NCBI GenBank assembly: GCA_013396655.1
Contig: WBMV01008432.1
Coordinates: 105,723-169,722, forward strand
Direction of reading: 5' to 3'
Length of the DNA stretch: 64,000 nt
Origin: Campylorhamphus procurvoides
Lineage: Eukaryota; Chordata; Aves; Passeriformes; Dendrocolaptidae
The position numbers and the translations under genes are program-made. This document shows positions 1 to 14,380 of this stretch, one piece after another. How positions within the stretch are numbered: position 1 is the first letter of the stretch; the number at the start of each line of letters is the position of its first letter. A model generated the notes under the pieces. The model was not told the origin of the DNA and ran no database searches. It was given only the letters and a program-made list of their open reading frames with translations.

Positions 1-1285
1 AATTCTCACCTGATTTCCTAGATACTACAAGGTATTCAAAATTTCCTGCTGGAGTTGGTTCAGTACAAAGGATTATTCATTAAAAATAGTAACTATACCA
101 CTTTTACCAGGAACAGTTGCAGTGAGTGTTTCAGGGACACTGTTCAAAGCCCTCTCAGTTGCCACTTGCTGTTAGATTTCTGTACTGGCAGGCACACAGA
201 AATAACGAGACTTGATAAAGATTATCCATTGCTCTAGTTCTTTTATGAATTTAGTAATAGGGCAAATAGAAGGTAACTTTTATTGAGGCATATTAACTAG
301 CTTGCTGTGGGGTAAAAGGGCAGCTGTTTGCAACAGATTGGCAGTCAGGGGTAAATTTGCATAATGTAATAATGTAAACTGTAAGATAATGTCAACTGTG
401 GGCCAAAGGGTGTGTGGTGTGCCTTTTCCCTTTCTCCCCATGAGTCCATCCATGACTATCCCTTCAATACGTGTTAGCCAAAACTGAGCAGAAGCTGAGT
501 GAATACTCGCAGTCCAGGAGTCTTACCTACCTTAAGGTTAGCTTTTGAATCTGCATTTCAATAATGCAATCACAGGTTTACTTTCTTCAACTTGTTTGCT
601 CGCTCTGGTTGCACTCAGGTACCATTGCTCAGTAGCTATGACAATCATGCAACTTCTTAAGTAGTTTAAATATTAGACATTAAAATAGTAATTTGAAAAA
701 GCTGGTCCATATTTCTGCTATTACTTGTTCAGAAGCAGTAGAACACATGCACAGTGCTTTACTCTGTGGGATAAAGCTGTATTATCTCATCCAAGTGGTG
801 TCACATTCTCCATTGTAACTTGGAAGAGCTCCACAACATCACTCTGCAATGTTTTAATACATCTGAAGACTAAGGTATAGGAAATTTAGAATGATTGAAG
901 TTGTTCTACCTGTGTTTTCTGTGAAAACTTGTGTCACCATAGGGTAAAAATCCTGTAAACTACGTAGAGTCTGACTACCAGGCTTAATCCAGAGCTGCAG
1001 CTGTAAGGATGAGAAACATTCTGATGGTGATAAAGTAAGATGCATGATGAAATCACCTATCCTTCTGCGGGCACTGTCCCTCCTGCCTTGTATTTCACAT
1101 ACTAATCTGAACTGCACATTTTTTCTGTACAAATCGAGATTTATTGCAGAAGACTTGCTCTAAACTGAAGAAGAGTTGATTTAGATTGGATGCAAGAGTC
1201 TTGAGAGAAGTGGGAAAAGAGTTTACCATTGAAAACTGAGGCAAAAAAAAAAATTGAGTACCTCAGATTTTTCTGTCAGACCAGG
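1..1285. other. 5' flanking DNA, no gene seen
   Basis: AT-rich unique-looking sequence. Open frames of 60-92 codons on either strand lack splice context and codon regularity, so none is called. No recognisable repeat until the CR1 copy that follows. Confidence 0.6.
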
Positions 1286-2030
1286 TCTCTTGTCTTACTT
1301 ATCAGAGGCTTATGTTTTCTTTGTTTGCCTTGTCTGACCACATACCTGTAGAAGTCCTTCTTGCTGTTATTATTCTGGTAATGTTTCTTCTCTGGTTAGG
1401 CTATCTATCACTTGGATTAAGATCTCAACGTGCTCCAGGAGTCTCCTGGCCTCCTTACAAGTTCCTCTGCTCCTTCTGCAGCAGATCCCTGAGTGGTTGA
1501 AGCCCTTCATCATGATCAAAGCCTGTGAGTGTGTTGCTTCCTGTAGCTGAAGTAAGAATACTTCATTATACCCTCCCCTTGATCTATTGGCCTATAGTAA
1601 ATACCAACCATGAGGTTTCCTTTGTTGGCTTTACCCCAATTTTTACCCATAAATTTTTACCCATTTTACCTGTTCATTGCTGGTTTTCAGTGGCAGGTCT
1701 GTGCGATTTAATACTGGTTGTTTTTTTTTTTTTACACAGAAGGTAACTGCCCCTCCCCCCACTTCTTTCCTTGCCTGTCCGTTCTGAACCATTTGTGGCC
1801 ACTGATTGCAGTGCTCCAGCCATGCAATTTGTCCCTTCATGTTTCACGGCCAGTGATTAGACCACAGTGCTGTAGCTGCACAGTGGTTTACACCTGTTGT
1901 TGTTTGCTACTTATGCAGCGTGCAGCAGTACAGGGGCACTTCACATGGATTGCATGCTGCTTCACCTCTTCAGGTGAATGTTCCCCAATGCTTTTGAGGC
2001 ATTTAGGTCAGTTATGCTAATTTTCAAGGT
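1286..2030 (-). mobile_element. Old CR1 LINE fragment, minus strand
   Basis: The plus strand reads as the complement of CR1 upstream sequence. Phrases such as 'catacctgtagaagtcctt' near 1342, 'ttggctttaccccaat' near 1625 and 'ttgcctgtccgttctgaacc' near 1770 match, with many substitutions, the usual avian CR1 5'/ORF1-side wording (from memory of the family; no alignment was run). A poly-T run near 1719-1732 and indels interrupt it. The overlapping open frames on both strands are remnants or chance. Ends are approximate and divergence is high, so this is an ancient copy. Confidence 0.7.
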
Positions 2031-4626
<2,596 letters not shown>

Positions 4627-5406
4627 NNNNNNNNNNNNNNNNNNNNNNNNNNNNNNNNNNNNNNNNNNNNNNNNNNNNNNNNNNNNNNNNNNNNNNNNNN
4701 NNNNNNNNNNNNNNNNNNNNNNNNNNNNNNNNNNNNNNNNNNNNNNNNNNNNNNNNNNNNNNNNNNNNNNNNNNNNNNNNNNNNNNNNNNNNNNNNNNNN
4801 NNNNNNNNNNNNNNNNNNNNNNNNNNNNNNNNNNNNNNNNNNNNNNNNNNNNNNNNNNNNNNNNNNNNNNNNNNNNNNNNNNNNNNNNNNNNNNNNNNNN
4901 NNNNNNNNNNNNNNNNNNNNNNNNNNNNNNNNNNNNNNNNNNNNNNNNNNNNNNNNNNNNNNNNNNNNNNNNNNNNNNNNNNNNNNNNNNNNNNNNNNNN
5001 NNNNNNNNNNNNNNNNNNNNNNNNNNNNNNNNNNNNNNNNNNNNNNNNNNNNNNNNNNNNNNNNNNNNNNNNNNNNNNNNNNNNNNNNNNNNNNNNNNNN
5101 NNNNNNNNNNNNNNNNNNNNNNNNNNNNNNNNNNNNNNNNNNNNNNNNNNNNNNNNNNNNNNNNNNNNNNNNNNNNNNNNNNNNNNNNNNNNNNNNNNNN
5201 NNNNNNNNNNNNNNNNNNNNNNNNNNNNNNNNNNNNNNNNNNNNNNNNNNNNNNNNNNNNNNNNNNNNNNNNNNNNNNNNNNNNNNNNNNNNNNNNNNNN
5301 NNNNNNNNNNNNNNNNNNNNNNNNNNNNNNNNNNNNNNNNNNNNNNNNNNNNNNNNNNNNNNNNNNNNNNNNNNNNNNNNNNNNNNNNNNNNNNNNNNNN
5401 NNNNNN
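4627..5406. other. Assembly gap of 780 unknown bases
   Basis: An unbroken run of N within the CpG island. The true length may differ from 780. It probably conceals part or all of exon 1 and the core promoter of the gene whose internal exons start at 7257. Confidence 0.99.
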
Positions 5407-5640
5407 GAGTGGCTGCGCGGGGCTCCAAAATGCAGCTCGCACGCCAGGCTGCTGCCTGGAGAGACCCCCGCTGGGCGCCGTCGGAGCCCTCCTCGCCAAC
5501 CCCATGGCTGTGTGCTGGGATTTCCTCCGGAACACCCCCGCAGCACGGCCGCGGTGCGGGGCTGGCTTTGGACGTGCGGCTGGTTCGTTCTGGAGCTGCG
5601 ATGTTTCCAGGACTGTGGTCCCAGCATATGGGTTGATGTG

Positions 5641-7256
5641 CTTATTTACAGTCAAACGGGAGAGCCCGTTCCAAGGCTGCGCTGGAGTTTCCCACATGCT
5701 TATATTTAAACGCGTGTCTGTGTGGTTTTGGGACCCGGGCCTTAGATGTTTTCCTAAGCTGTTCTTTGTGAATGGCAGCCAGAATGAAGCTGTTTATACA
5801 TTTGTGAAGTTAGTAATTAGGAAGTGGTATGGGAGAAGGTCGGAAAACAAGACATTGTTGTTCGGGCCTGGAGGGTAAAGAAACGAGCTGTCTAATTAGT
5901 CTTTTCTTAGCATGTATTTTTAGTGGTGCTTATGTCTTGGGCACTTACTCAGGAGTCTGTGGTATGAATGTTTACACTGATAGAGATCTTGCTCAGAAAT
6001 GAAGTAGGTTTTACAGAGAAGCTTTGCTTAAAATTCACGACTGACAGCATAATAAAGGATTACAATGCAGAAACTCCATCGAGAACTTGAGTTTTTACCT
6101 TTGAATTGTATTATATAGCTCAGAAATTGCTTTTGCCATGTCCTGACACCACACAGCACGTGGGGCAGATTAGTCTCTCCCGGGCCTTCCTCATAACATA
6201 TCTAGGAGGAAAATACTCTTCCAATATAGATTATCTAGAAAGGGATGTTTTACCTGATGAAGCTCGATTTCAGCTTTTTGTTTTAAAATTGCACTGAATG
6301 TTCCTGGTGTAGATGATAACCTTATCTTATAGCCTGATCTCAAAACCACTCCTAATCTTCTTAAGCTTTTAACAATCCGATAGGCAAATTGACCTAGTAT
6401 GCTACTGTTGGGAGATAAAAGCTTTTGTATCTTCCACGATTTGGAAAATCATGGTGAAGAAAAGAACGGTAACCGTTATCATATAACGAATCCATCACAG
6501 GCCTAGTGTACCAAGACCTTACTGTTGGATTAGGGAATGCTGAGCTTTTTATTCTTCAGGCAGGGAAAGAGCTTTTTTTGGGTTAGTCCTGAAGTTTTGG
6601 TGTTCACTAGCCCAGATTCTGTGTTTAAAAATCCTGTGCTCTATGGTAATTGGAATAGCCAAAACCAGTTTACTTAAAGAACTCTTGCAGATGCCCAAGT
6701 AAAGTTTTACAGCGTACTTAAGTCACAGTAGCAGGTGAATGCTTATTGCTAGTCATTATCTGAGAAATACATACCTTGTTTTCAGGTAGTATGATCTGTG
6801 ATTCATATTCTGATTTTGAAATAATGTCATAATTAGAGACAAATCCAGGAGATTTCTAGTTTGGGGATGAGAAGTGTTCGATTGCTTTTTTTTTTCCTCT
6901 CTAAAGGGAAAGACTGTTACTCTTTGTGAACGTCTGCGTTTTTCATTCGGATATTGGTCATCAGAAGGAAAAATGATGCACTAAACTCAGACATCGGGGC
7001 TGAACTTGGATTGTTTTGCTGAGCATCCTCTTAGTCGTGCCCTTGATGCAGCAGTCACCTCTTGGTGGTCCTAATTTATTAACTTTTGACGAAAAAATGT
7101 ATTGTGATCTGGTCTTCAAACATTAGGGAGTAGTGAAATTGCTGTGGTTTACCTGCAGGGTTTAGCAAATGTTTACGATGTCTTTTTCCCCCCATCAGAA
7201 CAATCGTTCAGTGATGGCTCTTTTTTGCTGTTGTTTCTTTTGGGTTTTTATCCCAG
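5641..7256 (+). other. Presumed intron 1, no other feature
   Basis: AT-rich, with no supported exon or repeat. The 3' end has a good branch and pyrimidine region (about 7220-7254) ending in CAG at 7254-7256, the acceptor of the next exon. Its 5' boundary is unknown because exon 1 is not identified. Confidence 0.5.
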
Positions 7257-7476
7257 TGTGTGTCAACAGAATGGAAAGTCTTTATTCATGACCGTCAAAT
7301 TAGTGAAAGGATACTGGAACAGAAATGCTGCAATGAAGAGCTGATTCTTTGTTTCATTCAGAAAATTGACCCTGATCTTAAGAGACACTTCACCTTGCAT
7401 GAGGTATTTTGCCTCCAGTGGGGTACCTGCATCTCCGTAGTGAAAAAGGAAACTCGCTTAGAGGAAAAGTTGTCAG
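7257..7476 (+). CDS. Internal coding exon of an unidentified gene
   Basis: A 220-base exon read from its first base: 73 codons with no stop, beginning CVSTEWKVFIHDRQ and ending KKETRLEEKLS, plus one spare base. The acceptor is a T-rich tract ending TTTATCCCAG. The donor is CAG|GTAGGA after 7476. An alternative donor GAG|GTATTT at about 7401 would also keep frame 0, but only the distal donor leaves the one-base phase that the next exon needs. Composition is protein-like: charged and polar, with no signal peptide or membrane span in this part. I do not recognise the protein. The upstream in-frame start must lie in an earlier exon, probably in the CpG island or gap. Confidence 0.75.
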
Positions 7477-9579
7477 GTAGGAAAAGTGTGTCTGTAGTGG
7501 AAATTCTTAAATACTTTAATTTTGTTTTTTAAAGTCGAGTAACATTCTCAGGCTTTGCAACATCTGGAAAGGAAAGATGGCTTTTGAAATTTGTGCTATA
7601 CTTAAGATATGGTGCAATGTCCATAACTGGTGAAAGCAGTTCTCTTAAACATCTTTGTTATGCATATCACCTCTTTGGATGTTGTCTGATGAACTCTGCT
7701 AAATTTAGTTAATATTGCTTGCTCTCCTTGTGTTGCTAAGTCTTTATGAGTTTAGTTGTTGCTTGAGGTGCGCAAGAGCTGAAGTCCTAACAGAAAATAT
7801 TAAGAGGAGTAATGAAAGGTGCTTATTTTGGCAGATAGCTAGGCATTTGCTCAGTCTTTCAGTTTGGAGAAGCTGAAATTTCTGCTGAAAGGATCAGTGC
7901 CTGTTTTCAAACATATGCATGATTGTGGATTGTGAGGAGTTGGACTTCCTTGTAAAGATATTACTGATGTGTCAGATAAGTGCAATAGAAACTGAAATTC
8001 ATAGTGAAACTAAATTCATAGTGAAACTGAATTCATAGTGATTCTGCCTAATGCTGTATATGCTAAGCAGTTGTGATAGAATTGTATGTTCATATTGACA
8101 TGTGTAGACTTTTGTGCCTTCAGCAGTTGTATGTGTCCTATTCGTGTTCTCAAACTGGAAAATAGTTACATGGCTTTACAGTGAGAGTTATATTTAATTC
8201 TGGCATGCCTGGAGATAGATGCTAGGTTTTTTTATTTGTGACATGATGATGCCTTCACAGCTTTCTGGCCATATAAAATAAATTGAGATGGAAAGACAGC
8301 TTTCTGGTGAAGTGCTGTGATTCAGGATGTGGATGCTTTTCAACAGTTACAATTGATTTTGATAGATTAAAGAAAAAAGTAAACAAGGAAACAGAAAAAC
8401 CATCAAACCCAGAAACTAGCTTTGCAGAACCTCTGTTCTAATTTGGTCCCAGTGCAAGGTAAAGAAATGGCTTGATGGTACTGCTTGGTTAGAATTGCTG
8501 CAATACTATAAATCTGTTAATCTGCATGTTTGATGGGTAGAACTAATTTGCCTTGGAGACTAGACTGTAATTGTCTTTAGCATCTCAGCATGATTTATTA
8601 TAACGTCGTTTTGTCAGTTTTGCTAATTTTTAGTTATAAAGGAAGATAGAAGGCTCTTTTTTTAACATAAAGTAGATGTACTTAGAATAGGTTCTAGTAA
8701 CTATGGAATTAATGTTAACAGATGTACAATAAATGTTTATTTCAGGAAGTTGGTTATAGGAGATACAAATTACATATTTATAGTATTAATTTGGGAAATA
8801 GATGCAAATATACTTCCTTAACAATTATTTTCAGATAATGTGCATTCATTTTAAGCCATTCTCTGTGACTATCACTTTTTTTTTACTTCACTTTGACTTT
8901 GTTTGGTAAATTAATATGTAGTGCTTATATGAACTGGAAATTACAATTTTACAGCCTGAAATTGTTCTTTGGAGGTATACCTTTAAGGTGCCAGCACCAG
9001 CCAGCTCAAGTGAATCTTACCAAAGGTTGATATTCTCCCCCACCCTGCCCCAAACATAAGTATTTAAAGATAGCATAAGACTGAGATAAATCTATTTTAA
9101 GGAAAATTAATAATATAAAATTAGTGTGCAGATATTTTAATTGTAGTTCATGCAGTATGGGCAACTTTATCAAATATGCAGAAGCACAGGAATGGAAAAT
9201 TCCAAATTGTCTCTAAAGTACAAATTTCAGTTTTAGTAATAGAAAAAAGACCAGAGATAAGCTTTTAATTTTGAAATGCATGCTTTGCTTTGCAACATCT
9301 GCTTATGAAATAATATAAATTATCCTTTTGGTCTAAGACTTCAAGATACTGCTTATTGTCAATATCTGTTGATTCAAACTGGATGACCTACTGAAACTGA
9401 TCCTTCAACTGTCAGAAGGACTGAATTTTGGGAGCTTCACAGAAAAAACTAATACAGACTTGGAATATAGCTGGCAATTGATTTGGTTTGTAAACTCACA
9501 CTGCCTTGGCTCAAAGTTATTAGTTGCCTAGAGCAAGGGCAGTGTGTGAGTTGATTTTCCTACTGGTCTCTCTCTGCAG
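7477..9579 (+). other. Intron between the two supported exons
   Basis: Begins GTAGGA and ends in a pyrimidine tract with TCTCTGCAG at 9571-9579. AT-rich throughout. It contains only the short tandem repeat at 7988-8039; no transposon was recognised. Confidence 0.7.
7988..8039 (+). repeat. Three-copy 17-base tandem repeat
   Basis: Three consecutive units of about 17-18 bases resembling GAAACTGAATTCATAGT. The first has one extra A, the second a single-base change (TAAATT for TGAATT). A small, recent local duplication in the intron. Confidence 0.9.
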
Positions 9580-9695
9580 ACATTAGTGAAGATGGCAGGG
9601 ATTTACCAGATGAAAGGCACTTTAAGTCTGATGTCTTGTACAGTTTTTGGTTAGAGTTGTCTGGTATTGAAAATGATGGTTTCCTCTCGCTTAAG
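9580..9695 (+). CDS. Internal coding exon, same unidentified gene
   Basis: A 116-base exon. Its first two bases complete a codon (GAC, Asp) with the single base left by the exon ending at 7476, and 38 further codons follow without a stop: ISEDGRDLPDERHFK at the start and WLELSGIENDGFLSLK at the end. The acceptor CTCTCTCTGCAG and donor AAG|GTAACA are both good, and the exon ends in phase 0. The exact phase match with the previous exon is the best evidence that both belong to one transcript. No domain is recognised. The acidic and charged character suggests a soluble intracellular protein, which is inference only. Confidence 0.75.
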
Positions 9696-10317
9696 GTAAC
9701 ATGACAGAAGATTGATGATTCAATGTGCTATATTGTCTCAGTTCAAAGAAAAGGAATGCCATGATAAAGGGCAGGTATATTTTTATATATATACGTGTGA
9801 TTAGCTTTGTTCATGTCCTATCAGTTCCCTCTTAAATCTGCAAGATTCTTCTGTATTTGGTGACAATGCTACAACATTTGCATTTTCATATCCCTCTGAA
9901 GTTGACATTGAAGGTGTGTTTCACGTGCTATTTGAGCCTTGCTCTATGTTGTTCCAAAACAAAATACTACAGGAAAAAAAGTCAGGCAGCAGAGTGGATT
10001 TTGTGCTCTCACTTCTTCACCAATGCTTTCAGATGTGTGTAGATACAAAAAAGTCAACACTCCCCTCAAGATAGTTTGAGAAGTATGTTTGCCTTGTCAC
10101 AGAAAGGTTAAAATGAGAAACTGCTTTAAAGAATACTAATAAACACGATTGAGAATATTATAAATTCTTGAAAAAGCTGTGTTCTATTAAAAAGTAGTGG
10201 TTTTTTTTCTTTTCCTTGCCTTTCTATATTTAGTTTTGCTGCTTATACAGCTCTTTTTTTCACCCACAAATTATCTTGGCAAAATGAAATCCATATGTGC
10301 ACAGAATCTTTTTGACC

Positions 10318-10424
10318 CATGGTTTGTTGGTTGGTTTGTTGGTTTTTTTTTGTTTGTTTGATTTTTTTGGAGTTTTTTGTGTGTGTTTTTGTTTGGGGTT
10401 TTTTTTTTTTGGTTTTTTTGAGAA
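10318..10424 (+). repeat. G/T-rich low-complexity tract
   Basis: About 105 bases of T runs broken by GG, GTTT and GTTTG blocks, including long T runs. Such tracts are common in bird introns. It is roughly complementary in composition to the A/C-rich tract at 11928-12017. Confidence 0.85.
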
Positions 10425-10651
10425 AGATAATCTTTAAATCTTTTTCAACCAATAGTGTTGCAACTTTTCTCTTAATTCTTGCACCTCGGATCTTCTAAAT
10501 GGTCTCGTATGACACCTACTTCATATTAGAAGTTCAGATGGATAGGTGTCATCTAAACATAAGAGTTGTCAGTGTTAATGTCATGCAAATGTGGATGGGA
10601 TAACAAGAAGACAGACCACCAAAATGAGAGAGCAGATTAGGAATTTTGCAG

Positions 10652-10998
10652 TGTCTCGGTTTTGGCTGGGATAGAGTTAATTTTCTTCCTTTCAGGCATG
10701 CTGGGCTGGGCATCAGTCAGCAGGTGGTGAGCAATGGTATTGTGCATCACTTGTTTCTCCTAGGTTTTATTCCTGGGCCACCGCCTCCCCCAATCTCGTT
10801 TATCTCCCTTATCTCCTTTTCCATTATAATACCATATAATTACTCTTGTTATAGTGTTTTACCTTATTTCAATTACTAAACTGTTCTTACCTCAATCCAC
10901 GAGTTTCACTTTTCCCTGATTCTCCTCTGCACCCCACAGGGAAGGGGGGAGAGTGATGGAGGGCTGCTGGTACTTAGTCAAGTTTAAGCCACAACACA
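10652..10998 (+). mobile_element. Solo LTR of an avian endogenous retrovirus, internally deleted
   Basis: It opens with TGTCTCGGTTTTGGCTGGG followed by ATAGAGTTAATTTTC, and ends with TTTAAGCCACAACACA. These are the two ends of a widespread avian ERV LTR (known to me by sequence; family name not verified). The middle keeps 'gggcatcagtcagcaggtgg' and the T/A-rich polyadenylation part near 10860-10900, but much of U3 seen in longer copies is absent, so the copy is internally deleted. No retroviral coding frame is attached. A clear target-site duplication was not seen. Confidence 0.8.
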
Positions 10999-11365
10999 CT
11001 AGGAATATTCTTTACAGGAATATTCTGTTAGGTTGGTGTGGCTTTCTCCCTCCTTTATTTTTCTTGGTGTTTTGTTGTGGTTTTTTTTTTTTTAACATCT
11101 TCTGTTTCAGTCTTCTCGACTTGTTCTAGACTATTTCTTTCTTGTTTGTGTATATGAGGCACAGTAAATGGTTGCTGGTTAGAATTCCCTGAATAAGGAA
11201 AAGGTTCTCCATTCTTGATGGGAAAATAGTGTTATTCTTGTGCTTTGATGACTTAAAATAAAACTTCCTTCGGGAAGTCACTTGATGTGTAATGCAGGGC
11301 ACAGAATGCATACTTCACTTAGGAAAAGATGCAGGAAGTGGTTTTTGAAAAAGTCATAGGTATTT

Positions 11366-11913
11366 TCAGAACTCTTTTAAGAAAGCACGATATACAGTAT
11401 TTTCTGAGCTTCTCAAATGCACACACGTGCTCCAGATGTTCGTTCTTAGAACATTTTTCTCTAGATCTTTCTCAGTAAAAATCTGGCATCCTAAGTCTGG
11501 CAGCTCAGCAGCTCTAAGCTCCTGAATTGCCATTCCCATTATCCCTGGATCACGTTTAGGTTGAGCCTCTGCATCTTCTGTCACATGCAAGCGCTTTGCA
11601 GCCGTGATGTGTGAAAAAGTAACATCTGTTATCAGTCTGTTGTTGGTGGGAAAGTGTGTCAAGATGTTTCTCTAATTTCTTTTGTAATGACCAGAGCTCT
11701 GCATCCACACAAATAATCTATGTTGCTTCCTGTATTGTCTGGCAGCTGCTGTGGTTTTCTTGAACATGGGCTGTCCTAATAACCAGCCTTCAATGGAACG
11801 TTGTAGTATTTCAAAGCTCCCGTCTCTTAAGCATTTGGGCTTGCTTGCCAGCTTCCAGGACAATTCCAAATGGGATATTATAATCTTGAAAGGAAACGTA
11901 CTCCATCATTTCA
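11366..11913 (-). pseudogene. Possible decayed coding remnant, minus strand
   Basis: Two neighbouring minus-strand open frames (98 codons at 11366-11662 and 65 codons at 11672-11869), plus a third frame starting near 11913 whose translation EVLTEMMEYVSFQDYN looks protein-like before a stop. Read together they could be a frameshifted processed gene or transposon remnant. I recognise no family, there is no clear poly-A tail, and chance open frames of this size occur in such DNA. The call is weak. Confidence 0.2.
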
Positions 11914-11927
11914 GTTAAAACCTCCCC

Positions 11928-12017
11928 AACAATACAAAACAAAAAAACCTAAAACCAAAACACAGACAAATAACCAACCACCAACTAGAAAGAAAACCCC
12001 AACAAAACACAACCTTA
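11928..12017 (-). repeat. A/C-rich low-complexity tract
   Basis: About 90 bases of A runs broken by CC, CAAA and CCAACC blocks. On the minus strand it reads as a G/T-rich tract like the one at 10318-10424, so the two form a loose inverted pair around the LTR and the possible pseudogene. Confidence 0.85.
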
Positions 12018-13794
12018 CTTAAGTCTTTCAGGGATTTTCTCTTCTTTTGTGTAATGTACACACCTCTAGCACAAAGATGTGCAGCCAGTATCAGTTAAGA
12101 ACATTATTAAACTGTGCTTAAACTGTAGTGTGTTTATGATTGTTTTTATTTTTCTTTAGGAATAGTGGAATTGTACTTTTTACTGTAATACTACTGCTCT
12201 GTGGTTCCAAAAAAATGTGATTTGTGCATATTTTTATTGAAAGGAGGGCATGAGGAAGGTTGTTATGTTACATATTTTCTGCAAGTCTGTGAAGTATGAA
12301 TTCTGTGAATCTTACTGAATTATTTCATGATCTGCATGCCTGGAAGATGCCCTGTTAGGAAGACTACCCTTGAGTAGTTTAAATTTTGGTAAAAGCCATG
12401 CACTGTATTTATTTGCGTAGCTTCTAGTTCTATGAGAGCCTGAGAAATGGCTATTAAACCACAGAGTATGGCTAGTGAAATTAGCTGTGTATACTAGACA
12501 GTTGGGTCTGTCGAGGAGTACATGAACAACTCCTATGCTGTGTGATTGAACCTGCACCATGGAACTAAAGCATAGGGTTTGAAAACATTTGCTGCCTGTT
12601 TTTTCAGCAAAGCTGGAAATTATCCCCTCTTTTACTGCTTTGCATCTGATGTATATTCAAGTTCCAAAGTGAAAATATTAGAGATTTATGATTACTGTCT
12701 GCTTGGGTTCTTGCTCTGTGAAGTTTTGTGTTTTAAGCATGTGGATACTTGTGTTTTCAGTAAGAACCTACGCAAATGTTTGCAGGATCTGAATTGTGGT
12801 TCATTTGTTAACTCCCTGCCTCCAGATCGACATTTTAAAGTGATTTTAAAAATTTGCCGTAAAAATGTGTTGATCTGCATTTTTTTTTAGTGTGTGCAGG
12901 CTTTCTGTAGAGATTTTTTTCATGGCATCACTTTTTTTCTGTTTATGAGTTGAAATTACACAAAGCCAAGCAGGAGCAAGCAGTAGCTTTTGGAAAGAAT
13001 CATCATGCAGATTTAGTAGTAGGATATTGAGCCTTTTGGCACAGAAACCCTGTCAGTCTTGATCCTTGGGGTTTGTGTGTGTTTTTGAGCAAGTTTACAT
13101 AAAGTGTTAAAGATATGATCTGTAAATTACTTTTGCAGATTATTTTGGAGGTTGGGTACACTCAAAGACTTTTGAGTGGTTTCAGAAATTTGTTATGATT
13201 TTTGGAGGCTTGGGAATGAAGGCTTTTAGGTACTGATGTGATAAATGTCTTCAAACTTCAGAAATCTGTGATTATGCTTGTAAAGAAGTAAAGCAGCAAA
13301 CTGTGGTACATGCTGCAGGGACATATTTCAAGAAAGTGGGAGTCAAGAAGTGTTTGATGTTGTTCTTCATAGGTACATGTGGAGTTGGACTGAAAAAGTG
13401 AGACAGTCAGAAAAATATTTTTTTCTTCATTGAAACTTAATTTAGTTTTTAAAACAATATCTGTCTCTTGTGCCCTAAGGGATCCTGCTTTTATGCAGTG
13501 AGATACAAAAGATATTAATAAAGAAGAATTTGAACACTGAGGGAAAATAACTTAAAGGATTTGTTGCATTTTGGCAGTTTTTTATTTGAAAATGGCATTC
13601 TGAACATGAAGGATTAGGGTAGAGCTATGAAAGTGGTAAATATTGTAAAAATGATACAACAGTGGCAAGGATTGTGTCACATTACAAACTTGGAAAAAAC
13701 CCTATTATTGAGCAACATATATCTCTGGGACATAGTTGTCCTCCAGCTAGCTCACAGATTACACTGTAGGGGGAGGACCAGTCAGTACATTGGG

Positions 13795-14380
13795 GCACAG
13801 GTGTGCTGGTCAGAGAGACCTTGACAGCCTGGAGAATTAGGGACGTTTTGGTCTTCAGTAAAGATAAAGGCTTGTACTGGGACAGAAAACGTGTATGACA
13901 CAAGGGGTAACAGCACTGTGGAAAAGGCAGATACTGGCTTAGTGGAGTGAGCTTGATCGAGGGCACCAAGGTGATGTAGGGTCCTCGAGCATGTGACCTG
14001 TGAGGAGAGATGGAGGAAACTGGGGTTGCACAGCCTGATGAAGAGATGGCCCAAGGGAAGTCTCAATGCCCTCTACTCTCCTCTTAGGGAAGGATGAAGG
14101 TGGAACCAGGCTCTTGTATGCTTGTAGGACAAGAGGCTGGGAATAGGGCTCAGGCTGGAATACATAAGTTTCTAGCAGATATTATTAGGAAGAATCTTTT
14201 CTTCCCCCTGGAGCAGAGAACTGGAGACATGATGGAATTTACAACTTTGGAGATATTCAGAACTTAGCAAGACAAGGTGCTGGATAGCCTGTTCTAAGTT
14301 GATGTGGTCTCAGGGATTGAATTAAGTGACATCCAGCAATCTTCTCTTAGCCTGAGTAAAGTTTGTATGACTGTGTAGTG
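13795..14380 (+). mobile_element. Divergent CR1 LINE fragment, plus strand
   Basis: Order and wording fit the distal part of CR1: 'gagaccttgacagcctggag' near 13816, 'ctggggttgcacagcctgatg' near 14020, 'aggaagaatcttttcttcc' near 14188 and a garbled 3' region with 'gtgctggatagcctgttcta' near 14276. Heavily substituted, 5'-truncated and without a clean terminal octamer repeat. The minus-strand open frames here are shadows of this copy. Confidence 0.7.
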
